Positions 42,146 to 51,883 of a stretch of DNA of 59,214 nucleotides are shown here, piece after piece. Both the position numbers and the translations under genes were made by a program. Position 1 is the first letter of the stretch. Each line of letters begins with the position of its first letter. The stretch comes from Hamadaea tsunoensis DSM 44101 (lineage in GTDB: Bacteria > Actinomycetota > Actinomycetes > Mycobacteriales > Micromonosporaceae): contig NZ_KE386821.1 in assembly GCF_000428945.1 (NCBI RefSeq), positions 1-59,214 of the forward strand, in the 5' to 3' direction. Below the pieces are notes generated by a model, which had not been told where the DNA came from, did no database searches, and was given only the letters and a program-made list of their open reading frames with translations.

Positions 42146-44920
42146 GTGGCTGTAGACAGCACTTCCGACGTGGGAACCATGACCGAGGACCCGGCGTACG
42201 GGCGCACGTACGCCGAGGTGGCCGCCGCGGCCGGGGTCGATCCGGCCCGGGGGCTGAGCGCGGCCGAGGCGCAGTCGCGGCTGGCGAAGTTCGGGCCGAA
42301 CCGGCTGGCGAGTGGCAAGAAGGAGTCCGCGCTGGCCGCGTTCCTGCGGCAGTACCGCGACTTCATGCAGATCATCCTGCTGGCCGCCGCGGTCGTGAAC
42401 CTGATCGTGACGAAGAGCTGGTCCACGACGATCGTGCTGGCCGGCCTGACCGTGTTCAACGCCGTCATCGGGCTGCGCCAGGAGGCCAAGGCCGAGGAGA
42501 GCGTACGCGCGCTGCAGCAGATGATGAAGACGATCGCCCGGGTACGCCGTGACGGCCAGCCGGTCGAGATCGACGCCGACCAGCTGGTGCCCGGCGACGT
42601 GGTGCTGCTGGAGGCGGGCAACCGCGTACCGGCGGACGGCCGGATCGGGCTCGCCGCGACGCTGGAGATCGAGGAGGCCGCCCTGACCGGCGAGAGCCTC
42701 CCGGTCGGCAAGACGGTCAACCCGGTCAGCGGCGACGAGGTGGCGCTGGGCGACCGGACGTGCATGGCGTACATGAACACGTCGGTGACCCGGGGCCGGG
42801 GCGAGCTGGTCGTGACGGCGACCGGCATGGGCACCGAGATCGGGCACATCGCGCACCTGCTGGCCGGCACCGAGCAGGACAAGACACCGCTGCAGAAGCA
42901 GCTGGACGGCCTGTCGAAGATCATCGCGACGATCGCGGCCGTGGCGCTGGTGTTCGTGGTCGTGCTGGGCCTGATCCGGGGGCAGTCGTTCAACACGCTG
43001 TTCATCACCGGTGTCGCGCTCGCCGTGGCAGCGATCCCGACCGGCCTGCCCGCCGTCGTGACGGCCCTGCTGTCCATCGGTACGCGTGACATCGCGGCCC
43101 GCAACGCCATCGTCAAGCGGCTGCCGGCGGTCGAGACGCTCGGCTCGACGTCGGTGATCTGCTCCGACAAGACCGGCACGCTCACGCTGAACAAGATGAC
43201 CGCGCGCGAGCTGATCGTCCCCGGACAGCACCGGTTCACCGTCAGCGGCGAGGGCTACAGCACCGAAGGCAAGATCACGCACGTCGGCGGGGTGTCGGTG
43301 GACCTGGACGCGTACCTGCTGCCGATGGCCCTGTGCGCCGACGCCGTGCTGGACGGGGAGAGCCTGATCGGCGACCCGACCGAGGGCGCGCTGATCGTCC
43401 TCGCGGCCAAGGGCGGCCTCGACCTCACCGAGACCCGGGCCACCTACCCGCGTATCGCCGAGGTGCCGTTCGACTCCGACTACAAGTTCATGGCGACCTT
43501 CCACAACATGACCGACGAGGCCGGCCGGCCCGTCGTGCGCTGCTACGTCAAGGGCGCGCCGGACGTGCTCATCTCGCGGGCGGCGTACTTCCGTGACCCG
43601 TCGGGATCCGTCGTACCGGTCACCGACGCGAACCGGTCGCTCGCGGCCGACGCCAACGACCGCATCGCCGCCGCCGGCGAGCGCGTCATGGTGGTCGCCC
43701 AGCGCGACTTCGACCCGGCCGCGTTCGACCCGGCCGCCGACCACATCGAGGATGTACGCGACCTGACGCTGCTCGCGATGGTCGGCATCGTCGACCCGCC
43801 CCGGCCGGAGGCGAAGGCCGCGATCGCGGAGTGCCGCACGGCCGGGATCCGGGTCCGGATGATCACCGGTGACCACGCGACGACCGCGGCGGCCATCGCG
43901 GGGGAGCTCGGCATCGAGGGCCGGGCGCTGACCGGGGCGCAGTTCTCGGCCATGACGGACGAGCAGCTGCTGCGGGAGCTGCCGACGATCGGCGTGATCG
44001 CCCGCGTCGCCCCGGAGGACAAGCTCCGCCTGGTACGCCTGCTCAAGGAGAGCGGCAACGTCGTGGCGATGACCGGTGACGGGGTCAACGACGCGCCCGC
44101 GTTGAAGGCGGCCGACATCGGCGTCGCGATGGGCATCACCGGCACCGAGGTGTCGAAGGAGGCCGCCGTCATGATCCTGACGGACGACAACTTCGCCACC
44201 ATCGTCGGCGCCGTCGAGTACGGCCGGTCGCTCTACGACAACCTGCTGAAGTACCTGCGGTTCCAGATGTCGACCCTGGTCGCGTACATCGCGATCTTCC
44301 TGGCCGCCGGGGTGCTCGACATCGCCGCGGGGCAGCCGCTGAACCCGCTGCAGATCCTGTGGCTGAACATGGTCATCGACATCCCGATCGCGATCGCGCT
44401 CGGCTTCGACAAGCCGACCGCCGGCCTCATGGACCGCCCGCCCCGCCCGGTCGGCGCGCCCGTGCTGTCCCGCGCGAACTGGATCCGGCTGTGCGTCCAG
44501 GGCGCCGTGATGACGATCGGGTCGCTGATCGCGTACCAGATCGGGCATGGGCAGGGCGGGCCGGTGCTCGGGGCGACCATGCTGCTGACCACGCTGTCGC
44601 TGTTCCACCTCGTCGGCGGCCTGCTGTCGCGCGACCAGGTCAACACGATCTTCGACCGGTCGGCTATCCCCGGCGCGCAGCAGCTGCGCCGCTACGGCAT
44701 CGCGCTCGTCGCGATCATCGCCGTCACCGCGCTGGACATCCTCAACCGGATCTTCGGCACCGTCTCGCTGGGCGGCCGCGAGTGGCTGATCAGCATCGGC
44801 ATCGCCGCGACGCTGCTGGTCGTCGAGGAACTCATCAAGGTCGTGATCCGGCGCGGCATCCGCCGGACCGCACCCGAACTCGCCGTCGTGACCGCCGGCC
44901 GCGCTCCGCGGGCCGTGTGA
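42146..44920 (+). CDS. P-type cation-transporting ATPase (P2-like)
   Basis: About 924 residues with full P2 architecture: N-terminal cation_ATPase_N, TGES (181-184), phosphorylation motif SDKTGT with Asp341, KGAP nucleotide loop, MITGDH and [12 protein letters not shown] hinge, and C-terminal helices. The M4 motif is IPTGLP (297-302) rather than the IPEGLP of Ca2+ pumps, while M6 keeps LWLNMVID with the Asn and Asp ion ligands, so ion specificity may differ (Na+, K+ or other). GTG 42146 follows a gagggg element. It leads into arcB after 29 nt, making it the first gene of the arginine deiminase operon. Confidence 0.9.
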   Translation: MAVDSTSDVGTMTEDPAYGRTYAEVAAAAGVDPARGLSAAEAQSRLAKFGPNRLASGKKESALAAFLRQYRDFMQIILLAAAVVNLIVTKSWSTTIVLAGLTVFNAVIGLRQEAKAEESVRALQQMMKTIARVRRDGQPVEIDADQLVPGDVVLLEAGNRVPADGRIGLAATLEIEEAALTGESLPVGKTVNPVSGDEVALGDRTCMAYMNTSVTRGRGELVVTATGMGTEIGHIAHLLAGTEQDKTPLQKQLDGLSKIIATIAAVALVFVVVLGLIRGQSFNTLFITGVALAVAAIPTGLPAVVTALLSIGTRDIAARNAIVKRLPAVETLGSTSVICSDKTGTLTLNKMTARELIVPGQHRFTVSGEGYSTEGKITHVGGVSVDLDAYLLPMALCADAVLDGESLIGDPTEGALIVLAAKGGLDLTETRATYPRIAEVPFDSDYKFMATFHNMTDEAGRPVVRCYVKGAPDVLISRAAYFRDPSGSVVPVTDANRSLAADANDRIAAAGERVMVVAQRDFDPAAFDPAADHIEDVRDLTLLAMVGIVDPPRPEAKAAIAECRTAGIRVRMITGDHATTAAAIAGELGIEGRALTGAQFSAMTDEQLLRELPTIGVIARVAPEDKLRLVRLLKESGNVVAMTGDGVNDAPALKAADIGVAMGITGTEVSKEAAVMILTDDNFATIVGAVEYGRSLYDNLLKYLRFQMSTLVAYIAIFLAAGVLDIAAGQPLNPLQILWLNMVIDIPIAIALGFDKPTAGLMDRPPRPVGAPVLSRANWIRLCVQGAVMTIGSLIAYQIGHGQGGPVLGATMLLTTLSLFHLVGGLLSRDQVNTIFDRSAIPGAQQLRRYGIALVAIIAVTALDILNRIFGTVSLGGREWLISIGIAATLLVVEELIKVVIRRGIRRTAPELAVVTAGRAPRAV

Positions 44921-44949
44921 ACCGACGCAACGCACAGGGGAGTACGTCG

Positions 44950-45951
44950 ATGGCATTCAACCTCCGGGGCCGCAGCTTCCTCAAGGAACTCGACTTCACC
45001 CCGGCCGAGCTGCGCTACCTACTGCAACTGTCGGCCCAGCTCAAGGCGGCCAAGTACGCCGGCTACGAGCGCCCCGGCCTGGCCGGCAAGGAGATCGCGC
45101 TCATCTTCGAGAAGACCTCCACGCGTACGCGGACCGCCTTCGAGACCGCCGCGCACGACCAGGGCGCGACGGTGACCTACCTGGAGCCGACCGGTTCGCA
45201 GATCGGGCACAAGGAGTCCATGAAGGACACCGCCCGGGTGCTCGGCCGGACCTTCGACGCCATCGAGTACCGCGGCTCGGCCCAGTCGAACGTCGAGACA
45301 CTCGCCGCGTACGCGGGCGTGCCGGTCTACAACGGGCTGACCAACGAGTTCCACCCGACCCAGATCCTCGCCGACATGCTCACGATGCAGGAGCACAGCA
45401 GCAAGCCGCTGAACGAGATCTCGTTCTGCTACCTCGGCGACGCCCGCAACAACATGGGCAACTCGCTGATGGTCGGCGCCTGCAAGTTCGGCATGGACGT
45501 ACGCCTCTGCGCCCCGCAGCACCTGTGGCCGTCCGACGATCTGGTGAAGGCCAGCCGGGAGATCGCCGCGCAGACCGGTGCCCGGCTGACGCTGACCGAG
45601 GACATCGACGACGGCGTACGCGACGTCGACTACCTCTACACCGACGTGTGGGTGTCGATGGGCGAGCCGCACGAAGTGTGGGCGGAGCGCATCAAGCTGC
45701 TGCAGCCGTACCAGGTGAACGGCGGGGTGCTGCAGCGCACGGGCAATCCGCGGGTGAAGTTCATGCACTGCCTGCCGGCGTTCCACAACCGGGAGACCCA
45801 GGTCGGCGAGGAGATCTTCCAGGAGTTCGGCCTCGACGGGCTGGAGGTCACCGACGAGGTGTTCGAGTCGCCGAATTCGATCGTCTTCGACCAGGCGGAG
45901 AACCGGCTGCACACGATCAAGGCCGTGCTCGTCGCGACGCTGGGTGACTGA
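44950..45951 (+). CDS. arcB: Ornithine carbamoyltransferase, catabolic
   Basis: A 333-residue OTCase. Carbamoyl-phosphate motif STRTRT at residues 57-62, HPTQILAD, and the ornithine-binding FMHCLPAFH are all present. In the arginine deiminase pathway it runs in the phosphorolytic direction, turning citrulline and phosphate into ornithine and carbamoyl phosphate. Catabolic assignment rests on its position between the ATPase and carbamate kinase genes, not on residues. The stop is 1 nt from the arcC start. Confidence 0.95.
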   Translation: MAFNLRGRSFLKELDFTPAELRYLLQLSAQLKAAKYAGYERPGLAGKEIALIFEKTSTRTRTAFETAAHDQGATVTYLEPTGSQIGHKESMKDTARVLGRTFDAIEYRGSAQSNVETLAAYAGVPVYNGLTNEFHPTQILADMLTMQEHSSKPLNEISFCYLGDARNNMGNSLMVGACKFGMDVRLCAPQHLWPSDDLVKASREIAAQTGARLTLTEDIDDGVRDVDYLYTDVWVSMGEPHEVWAERIKLLQPYQVNGGVLQRTGNPRVKFMHCLPAFHNRETQVGEEIFQEFGLDGLEVTDEVFESPNSIVFDQAENRLHTIKAVLVATLGD

Positions 45952-45952
45952 C

Positions 45953-46888
45953 ATGCCCGACCGCACCCGTGTCGTCGTCGCCCTCGGCGGCAACGCCCTG
46001 CTGCGGCGGGGCGAGCCGATGACCGCCGAGGCGCAGCGCGGCAACGTGCAGCAGGCGGCCCCGCTGCTGGCCGCCGTCGCGACCCGCCATCAGCTGATCG
46101 TGACGCACGGCAACGGCCCGCAGGTCGGGCTGCTGGCGCTGCAGGGCGCCGCCCACACCGGCAGCGATCCGTTCCCGCTGGACATGCTGGGCGCCGAGAC
46201 CGAGGGCATGATCGGCTACGTCATCGAGCAGGAGCTGGGAAACCTGCTGCCGCCGGAGATCCCGTTCGCCACCGTCCTGACGATGATCGAGGTGGATCCG
46301 GCCGACCCCGCGTTCGCCGACCCGACGAAGTTCGTCGGCCCCGTGTACGACGAGGACCGGGCCCGCAAGGTGGCCGAGGAGAAGGGCTGGGCGGTCAAGC
46401 CCGACGGCCGGTACTGGCGGCGGGTGGTCCCGTCACCGGAGCCGAAGCGGATTTTCGAGATCCGGCCGATCCGCTGGCTGGTCGAGAAGGGCACCATCGT
46501 GATCTGCGCCGGCGGCGGGGGCGTGCCGACCATGTACGCGCCCGCCGCGACACCGGGCGGCCGGTCGCGGCTCGTCGGCGTCGAAGCTGTCATCGACAAG
46601 GACTTCGCGGGCGAGCTGCTGGCCAGGGAGATCGAGGCGGACCTGTTCGTCATGGCTACCGACGTCGACGCGGTCTACCTCGGCTGGGGTACGCCGCAGC
46701 AGCGCCGCCTGGACCGGGCGACCCCGGCCGAGCTGCGGGCCATGGATTTCGCGGCCGGGTCGATGGGCCCGAAGGTCGAGGCCGCCTGCCGGTTCGTCGA
46801 GCGGACCGGTCGCCGGGCGGCCATCGGCGGCCTCGCCGACATCGAACGGATCGTCGACGGCACCGCCGGTACGCAGATCGTCACGTGA
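45953..46888 (+). CDS. arcC: Carbamate kinase
   Basis: A 311-residue amino-acid-kinase-fold enzyme. [18 protein letters not shown] is the N-terminal signature, [24 protein letters not shown] and the [13 protein letters not shown] lysine segment follow, and [14 protein letters not shown] closes the nucleotide site. It makes ATP from carbamoyl phosphate and ADP, releasing CO2 and NH3, the energy-yielding step of the deiminase pathway. It is 1 nt after arcB and 22 nt before arcA. Confidence 0.96.
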   Translation: MPDRTRVVVALGGNALLRRGEPMTAEAQRGNVQQAAPLLAAVATRHQLIVTHGNGPQVGLLALQGAAHTGSDPFPLDMLGAETEGMIGYVIEQELGNLLPPEIPFATVLTMIEVDPADPAFADPTKFVGPVYDEDRARKVAEEKGWAVKPDGRYWRRVVPSPEPKRIFEIRPIRWLVEKGTIVICAGGGGVPTMYAPAATPGGRSRLVGVEAVIDKDFAGELLAREIEADLFVMATDVDAVYLGWGTPQQRRLDRATPAELRAMDFAAGSMGPKVEAACRFVERTGRRAAIGGLADIERIVDGTAGTQIVT

Positions 46889-46910
46889 TGAGCGCACAAC
46901 GGGGGTTGTG

Positions 46911-48173
46911 ATGGAGAGATTCGGCGTTCACTCGGAGGTCGGCACCCTGCGCAAGGTCATGGTGCACCGGCCGGACCTCAGCCTGAAACGGCTGACACCG
47001 TCCAATCACGACGAACTGCTCTTCGACGACGTGCTGTGGGTCGAGCGGGCCCAGTACGAGCACGACCAGTTCGTGGCGAGGATGCGCGAACGCGGCGTCG
47101 AGGTGTTCCTGCTGCAGGACCTGCTGGGCGAGACGCTGGCGGCCCGCGACGAGACCCGGCTGCGGATGATCGAGCTGGTGGCCTCCGAGTACACCGTCGG
47201 CCTGTCCCTGGTCGACGAGGTACGCGCCGTCTTGGAGCAGCTGAAACCGGCGGACCTGGCCAAGCATCTGATCGGCGGCCTCACCGTCGCCGAGGCCGGC
47301 CTGGACGTCGGCCGGCTGACGGGCGGCTCGCTGCCGGCCGCGGCGATGGACGACACGAGCATGTTCGTGCTGCCGCCGCTGCCCAACAGCCTGTTCACCC
47401 GCGACTCGTCGTGCTGGATCTACGGCGGGGTGGCGATCAACCCGATGTACTGGCCGGCCCGGCGGCTGGAGGCGTACAACGTGGCGGCGATCTACCGGTC
47501 GCATCCGATGTTCGCCGACGCGGAGTTCTCGTTCTGGTACCCGCAACTGCGTGACGACGGCCGGTTCGCGATCGAGGACTTCGGCCGCTCGGCGCTGGAG
47601 GGCGGCGACGTCCAGCCGATCGGCAACGGCACGGTGCTCATCGGGCTGAGCGAGCGTACGCAGGCCCGCATGATCGAGCAGGTGGCGCGGTCGCTGTTCG
47701 ACGCCGGCGCCGCCGAGCGCGTGATCGCGGTCGTGATGACCAAGGACCGCGCGCACATGCACCTCGACACGGTGTTCACCATGCTCGACCGGGACGCCGT
47801 GACGCTCTACCCGAAGGTGATCGACAACGTCCGGGCGATCAGCCTGCGCCCCGGCTCCGGCTCGGGGAAGTTCCACGTCACCGTCGAGGACGGGCTGCTT
47901 CCGGCGGTCGCCGACGCGATGGGCGTGGACCGGCTGCGCGTAGTGGAGACCGGCGGGGACGCGTACCAGCAGGAACGGGAGCAGTGGGACGACGGCAACA
48001 ACGTCGTCGCCCTCGCGCCGGGCGTCGTGGTCGCGTACGAGCGCAACACCCACACGATCGCCAAGATGCGCGCGGCCGGCATCGAGGTCATCACGATCGA
48101 GGGTTTCGAGTTGGGCAAGGGCCGCGGCGGCGGGCACTGCATGACCTGCCCGCTGTTGCGCGACCCGCTCTGA
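46911..48173 (+). CDS. arcA: Arginine deiminase
   Basis: A 420-residue guanidino-group-modifying enzyme. [16 protein letters not shown] is the family N-terminus; AHMHLDTVF carries the catalytic His, FTRD an arginine/aspartate substrate site, and [14 protein letters not shown] the nucleophile Cys410. It hydrolyses arginine to citrulline and NH3. The ATG has ggggg about 5 nt upstream; an immediately preceding GTG is possible. This is the committed step for the arcABC pathway encoded here, and the NH3 released may serve pH homeostasis. Confidence 0.96.
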   Translation: MERFGVHSEVGTLRKVMVHRPDLSLKRLTPSNHDELLFDDVLWVERAQYEHDQFVARMRERGVEVFLLQDLLGETLAARDETRLRMIELVASEYTVGLSLVDEVRAVLEQLKPADLAKHLIGGLTVAEAGLDVGRLTGGSLPAAAMDDTSMFVLPPLPNSLFTRDSSCWIYGGVAINPMYWPARRLEAYNVAAIYRSHPMFADAEFSFWYPQLRDDGRFAIEDFGRSALEGGDVQPIGNGTVLIGLSERTQARMIEQVARSLFDAGAAERVIAVVMTKDRAHMHLDTVFTMLDRDAVTLYPKVIDNVRAISLRPGSGSGKFHVTVEDGLLPAVADAMGVDRLRVVETGGDAYQQEREQWDDGNNVVALAPGVVVAYERNTHTIAKMRAAGIEVITIEGFELGKGRGGGHCMTCPLLRDPL

Positions 48174-48200
48174 CCCGGCGTACGCGGAGAGGTGGCCCGG

Positions 48201-48341
48201 ATGTACAGGTGGATCATCGCCGCCGTGGTGGCTTTCGCGATCATCGCTCTGATCGCGTACGCCCGGGGGCCGCGCCATCACCACGGCGACGAGGTGGGCT
48301 CGTTGCCCTCGCCCGTGCCGGTGGTGAGCGTCGGTGCCTGA
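48201..48341 (+). CDS. 46-residue single-span membrane protein in arginine deiminase operon
   Basis: A small frame beginning MYRWIIAAVVAFAIIALIAYARG. One transmembrane helix (about 4-21) is followed by a short tail with RHHHGDE and a Pro/Val-rich end. It begins 27 nt after arcA, with agaggtggcccgg before the ATG, and its last 8 nt overlap the GTG start of the NhaC-type gene, a layout typical of real, translationally coupled genes. It has no recognised family; it could be a regulatory subunit of the transporter it overlaps. The His-rich tail might sense pH or metal (speculative). Confidence 0.65.
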   Translation: MYRWIIAAVVAFAIIALIAYARGPRHHHGDEVGSLPSPVPVVSVGA

Positions 48342-49863
48342 CCAGGCAGCTCCGGCACCACCCAGGCCGCCGACGCTGCTGGACGCGCTGCTGCCGGTGA
48401 TCGTCCTGATCGGAATGCTGATCCTGACGATCGCGATGTTCGGCGTCGGCGCGACCGACGGCCCGCTGCAGGTCGCGCTGCTGCTGAGCGCGGCGTTCGC
48501 GAGCCTGATGGCGCTCAAGAACGGCCACACGGTGGCGGCCGTCGCCGACGCCGCGATCGGCGGGGTGAGCTCGGCTCTCGGCGCGATCTTCATCCTGCTC
48601 GCGGTCGGCGCGCTCATCGGCACCTGGAACATGGCGGGCACGATCCCGACCGTCGTCGACTACGGCATCCGGCTGATGACCCCGGCCTGGTTCTTCTTCG
48701 CGACCGCCCTGGTCTGCGCGCTCGTCGGCATGGTGACCGGCAGTTCGTGGACGACCAGCGGTACGCTCGGCGTCGCGTTCGTCGGCATGGCCTCGGTCAT
48801 GGGGCTGTCGACGGCGATCGCGGCGGGCGCGGTGATCTGCGGGTCGTACTTCGGCGACAAGATGACGCCGCTGTCCGAGACCACCATCCTCGTGCCGAAA
48901 CTGGTCGGCCGGGGGCTGACGACCGGCGCGCACATCCGCAACATGGCCTGGACGTCCGTCCCGGCGCTGGGGATCAGCCTGGTGCTGTTCCTGATCATCG
49001 GATTCACCAGCAGCCCCGAGGCGGAGATCTCCACGCAGGCCGCCGTCGACGCACTGGGCTCGGCGTACAACGTGGGAATCGTCAGCCTGATCCCGTTGCT
49101 GTTGCTGATCGTCTTCGCCGCGGTACGCGTACCGCCGTTCCTGGCGATCCTCGGCTCGGCCGTGTCGGCGGCGGTGCTCGCCCCGTTCACCCAGCCCGAG
49201 GCGGTCAAGGCGTTCGTGGACGATCCGGGGCTCGGCGGTCTGGCCACGGCCGTCAAGGCGGGCTTCGCCGCGATGGCGACGGGCTTCGTCAGCAATTCCG
49301 GAGTGGCCCCGATCGACCAGCTGTTCTCCCGGGGTGGCATGGCCAGCCTGCTGTCCACGGTATGGCTGATCCTCGGCGCGCTGTCGTTCGCCGCGATCAT
49401 GGAGCACGCCGGCTTCCTGCAGCGGCTGCTGCAGCCGATCGTGTCCCGCGCCCGCAAGCGCGGCTCGCTGATCCTGGCCGTCAACGCCAGCGGCATAGGT
49501 CTCAACGTGATCGCCGGTGACCAGTACGTCGCCGACGTGCTGCCCGCCCGCATGTATCGCAACGAGTTCGCCCAGCGCGGGCTCGCCCCGCAGGTCCTGT
49601 CCCGGGCGGTCGAGGACTCCGGCACGGTCACCTCGGTCCTCGTGCCGTGGAACACCTGCGGCGCGTACATCTCCGGCGTTCTCGGCGTACCGACCGTGAG
49701 TTACCTGCCGTTCTGCTTCTTCAACATCCTCAGCCCGATCCTCGACGTCCTGTACGGCTACATCGGGTTCAAGGTCCCGACCGTCCCGCCCGAACCGACC
49801 GCCGGTCGCGAGGACCCGGCCGGTCCCCAGGCCGCCGGCGGCCGACCGGCCACAGCGAGGTGA
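48334..49863 (+). CDS. NhaC-family Na+/H+ antiporter-like transporter
   Basis: A 509-residue integral membrane protein with about 11-12 helices. GSSWTTSGTLGVAFVGMA, SYFGDKMTPLSETTILVP, FVSNSGVAPIDQLFSRGG and ASGIGLNVIAGDQYVADVLP are hallmark NhaC-family motifs. Members exchange Na+ for H+, or carry Na+-coupled malate/lactate and amino-acid exchange. Here it lies between arcA and the ArcD-like carrier, so it may export Na+ or recycle protons as arginine is consumed, or itself move arginine or ornithine. GTG start overlaps the small membrane protein gene by 8 nt. Confidence 0.85.
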   Translation: MPDQAAPAPPRPPTLLDALLPVIVLIGMLILTIAMFGVGATDGPLQVALLLSAAFASLMALKNGHTVAAVADAAIGGVSSALGAIFILLAVGALIGTWNMAGTIPTVVDYGIRLMTPAWFFFATALVCALVGMVTGSSWTTSGTLGVAFVGMASVMGLSTAIAAGAVICGSYFGDKMTPLSETTILVPKLVGRGLTTGAHIRNMAWTSVPALGISLVLFLIIGFTSSPEAEISTQAAVDALGSAYNVGIVSLIPLLLLIVFAAVRVPPFLAILGSAVSAAVLAPFTQPEAVKAFVDDPGLGGLATAVKAGFAAMATGFVSNSGVAPIDQLFSRGGMASLLSTVWLILGALSFAAIMEHAGFLQRLLQPIVSRARKRGSLILAVNASGIGLNVIAGDQYVADVLPARMYRNEFAQRGLAPQVLSRAVEDSGTVTSVLVPWNTCGAYISGVLGVPTVSYLPFCFFNILSPILDVLYGYIGFKVPTVPPEPTAGREDPAGPQAAGGRPATAR

Positions 49864-49868
49864 GTCGA

Positions 49869-51377
49869 ATGACGACGAGCACGGCGAAGCCCTCCGGGGC
49901 GAAACCCGGCGGGTCGCGGTTCACGCTGCCGTCGGCGTACACGATCCTGTTCGGGCTGATCGTGATCATGGCGATCGCCACCTGGATCATCCCGGCCGGC
50001 ACCTACGACCTCGACAAGACCGGCAACCCGGTGCCCGGCACCTACCACGAGGTCGCCTCCAGCCCGCAGCGCATCATCGTGGACTCGCTGCTCGCGCCGA
50101 TCAACGGCCTCTACGGCATCGAGGACGCCAAGGGCACGATCAGCTTCTACAACACCGGTACGCTGTTCGGCGCCATCGACGTGGCACTGTTCATCCTGGT
50201 CATCGGCGGCTTCCTGGGCATCACCCTGCAGACGGGCGCGATCCAGGCCGGCATCTCCCGCCTGGTACGCAAGCTGCGCGGCCGGGAGAAATGGATGATC
50301 CCGATCCTCATGTCGGTGTTCGCCCTGGGCGGGTCGACCTTCGGCATGGCCGAGGAGAGCCTGGCCTTCTACGCCCTGGTGATCACCGTGATCATCGCGG
50401 CGGGCTACGACACGATGACGGCTGCCGCGATCGTGCTGCTGGGCTGCGGGATCGGCGTCCTCGGTTCGACGATCAACCCGTTCGCGACCGGCATCGCCAG
50501 CGGATTCGCCGGCATCCCGATCAGCGACGGCATCGTGCTGCGGCTGATCATTCTGCTGGTCAGCCTGGCCGTCGGCATCTTCTTCGTCATGCGGTACGCC
50601 GAACGCGTCCGCCGGGACCCGGCGAAGTCGATCGTGTTCGACCTGAAGGCCGACAACGACAAGCACTTCCGCCTGGAAGAGCAGGGCGACGGTGACGGCG
50701 GGGCGGCCGTGATGACGGGCCGGCAGAAGGTGATCCTGGTGCTGTTCGCGCTCGCCTTCGCCGTGATGATGTACGCCGTCATCCCGTGGTCGGACATGGG
50801 CATCGGGCTGCCCACGCTCTGGTGGTGGTTCCCGGAGATGACCGGCTCCTTCCTGCTGTTCTCGATCGTCATCGGACTGGTCGGCGGCATGAAGGAGGGC
50901 AAACTCACCGACTCCTTCGTGAACGGCGCCAAGGACCTGCTCGGCGTGGCCCTCATCATCGGCATCGCCCGGGGCATCACGGTCGTGATGACCAACGGCC
51001 AGATCACCGACACCGTCCTGCACTGGGCGGAGACCGCGTTGGGCGACGTCGGCGAGGCGGGCTTCTCGATCGTGATGTACCTGCTGTTCCTGCCGCTGTC
51101 GTTCCTGATCCCGTCGTCGTCCGGCCTCGCCACCGTGGCCATGCCGATCATGGCGCCGCTCGCCGGGTTCCTGCACGTGCCGCCGGCGCTGGTCGTCACG
51201 GCGTACCAGAGCGCTTCGGGGTTGATGAACCTGTTCATCCCGACCTCGGCGGTGGTCATGGGCGGGCTGGCCATCGCCCGGGTGCCCTACGGGCGCTACC
51301 TGCGCTGGGTCTGGCCGCTGCTGGCGATCCTCGCCGCGATCACCATCGTCTGCCTGGCCGTGGCCGCGCTCGCATGA
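49869..51377 (+). CDS. YfcC-family basic amino-acid carrier, ArcD-like
   Basis: A 502-residue membrane protein of the YfcC/DcuC superfamily (COG1288). AIATWIIPAGTYD with a short extracytoplasmic insertion, GSTFGMAEESLAFYALV, GCGIGVLGSTINPFATGIAS and PSSSGLATVAMPIMAPLA are characteristic. YfcC-type carriers serve as the arginine/ornithine antiporter ArcD in arginine deiminase clusters of streptococci, and position here supports the same role. The ATG is 5 nt after the NhaC-type stop. A palindrome follows the gene before the next unit. Confidence 0.85.
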   Translation: MTTSTAKPSGAKPGGSRFTLPSAYTILFGLIVIMAIATWIIPAGTYDLDKTGNPVPGTYHEVASSPQRIIVDSLLAPINGLYGIEDAKGTISFYNTGTLFGAIDVALFILVIGGFLGITLQTGAIQAGISRLVRKLRGREKWMIPILMSVFALGGSTFGMAEESLAFYALVITVIIAAGYDTMTAAAIVLLGCGIGVLGSTINPFATGIASGFAGIPISDGIVLRLIILLVSLAVGIFFVMRYAERVRRDPAKSIVFDLKADNDKHFRLEEQGDGDGGAAVMTGRQKVILVLFALAFAVMMYAVIPWSDMGIGLPTLWWWFPEMTGSFLLFSIVIGLVGGMKEGKLTDSFVNGAKDLLGVALIIGIARGITVVMTNGQITDTVLHWAETALGDVGEAGFSIVMYLLFLPLSFLIPSSSGLATVAMPIMAPLAGFLHVPPALVVTAYQSASGLMNLFIPTSAVVMGGLAIARVPYGRYLRWVWPLLAILAAITIVCLAVAALA

Positions 51378-51395
51378 CGGGCCCTGGCGTGATCT

Positions 51396-51412
51396 TCACC
51401 CGGAGCGGGTGA
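51396..51412. promoter_or_regulatory. TCACCCG-N3-CGGGTGA palindrome upstream of PLDc_N gene
   Basis: tcacccggagcgggtga is a perfect 7-bp palindrome, 18 nt after the ArcD-like stop and 68 nt before the PLDc_N ATG. Arms and the trailing gg match the palindrome at 42077-42095. Terminator and operator roles are both possible. Confidence 0.5.
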
Positions 51413-51480
51413 GGTGGCGGCCGGTCGGCGCTGACACCGTGAACTGTAGGCATTCGTGCAGCATGAGGAGGGTGAGCGCC

Positions 51481-51846
51481 ATGGATTGGTCGTTCGGCGA
51501 TGTCTTCTGGTCGATGATGGTTTTCTTCTTCTGGGTCGTCTACTTCTGGATGTTCATCTCGATCTTCGCCGACATCTTCAGGCGCGAAGACCTGTCGGGC
51601 TGGGCCAAGGCGGGCTGGATCTTCCTGATCATCATCCTGCCCTTCATCGGCATCCTGCTCTACGTGATCATCCGGCCGAAGATGACCGCGCAGGACAAGC
51701 GGATGCTCACCGAGGTCGAGGAGCGCCAGAAGCGCGCCTCCGGGTACTCCGCCGCCGACGAGATCGCCAAGCTGAGCAAGCTGCGCGACGAGGGCACGAT
51801 CACGGCCGACGAGTTCGACTCGCTCAAGCGCCGCGCTCTGGCCTGA
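51481..51846 (+). CDS. PLDc_N and SHOCT domain membrane protein
   Basis: A 121-residue protein. Two hydrophobic helices (VFWSMMVFFFWVVYFWMFISIFADIF and AGWIFLIIILPFIGILLYVIIRP) form the PLDc_N module, and the C-terminal ADEIAKLSKLRDEGTITADEFDSLKRR is a SHOCT domain, a short helical pair often used for oligomerisation. The combination is common in actinobacteria and of unknown function. aggagg lies about 11 nt before the ATG. It begins a second sub-unit of the arginine/ion block with the CPA1 gene 37 nt downstream. Confidence 0.88.
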   Translation: MDWSFGDVFWSMMVFFFWVVYFWMFISIFADIFRREDLSGWAKAGWIFLIIILPFIGILLYVIIRPKMTAQDKRMLTEVEERQKRASGYSAADEIAKLSKLRDEGTITADEFDSLKRRALA

Positions 51847-51883
51847 CCCGCGCGGGCGCGCCGTCCTGCGACGAAGGGCTCCC

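Noticed and set aside
40588-43239. An 883-codon open frame on the minus strand opposite mmuM, DUF1232 and the P-type ATPase
   Set aside because: Its protein is low-complexity Arg/Ser/Pro text with no domain; it is the antisense shadow of well-conserved plus-strand genes in G+C-rich DNA. Similar long shadows at 42077-44956 and 5797-8505 were dropped for the same reason.
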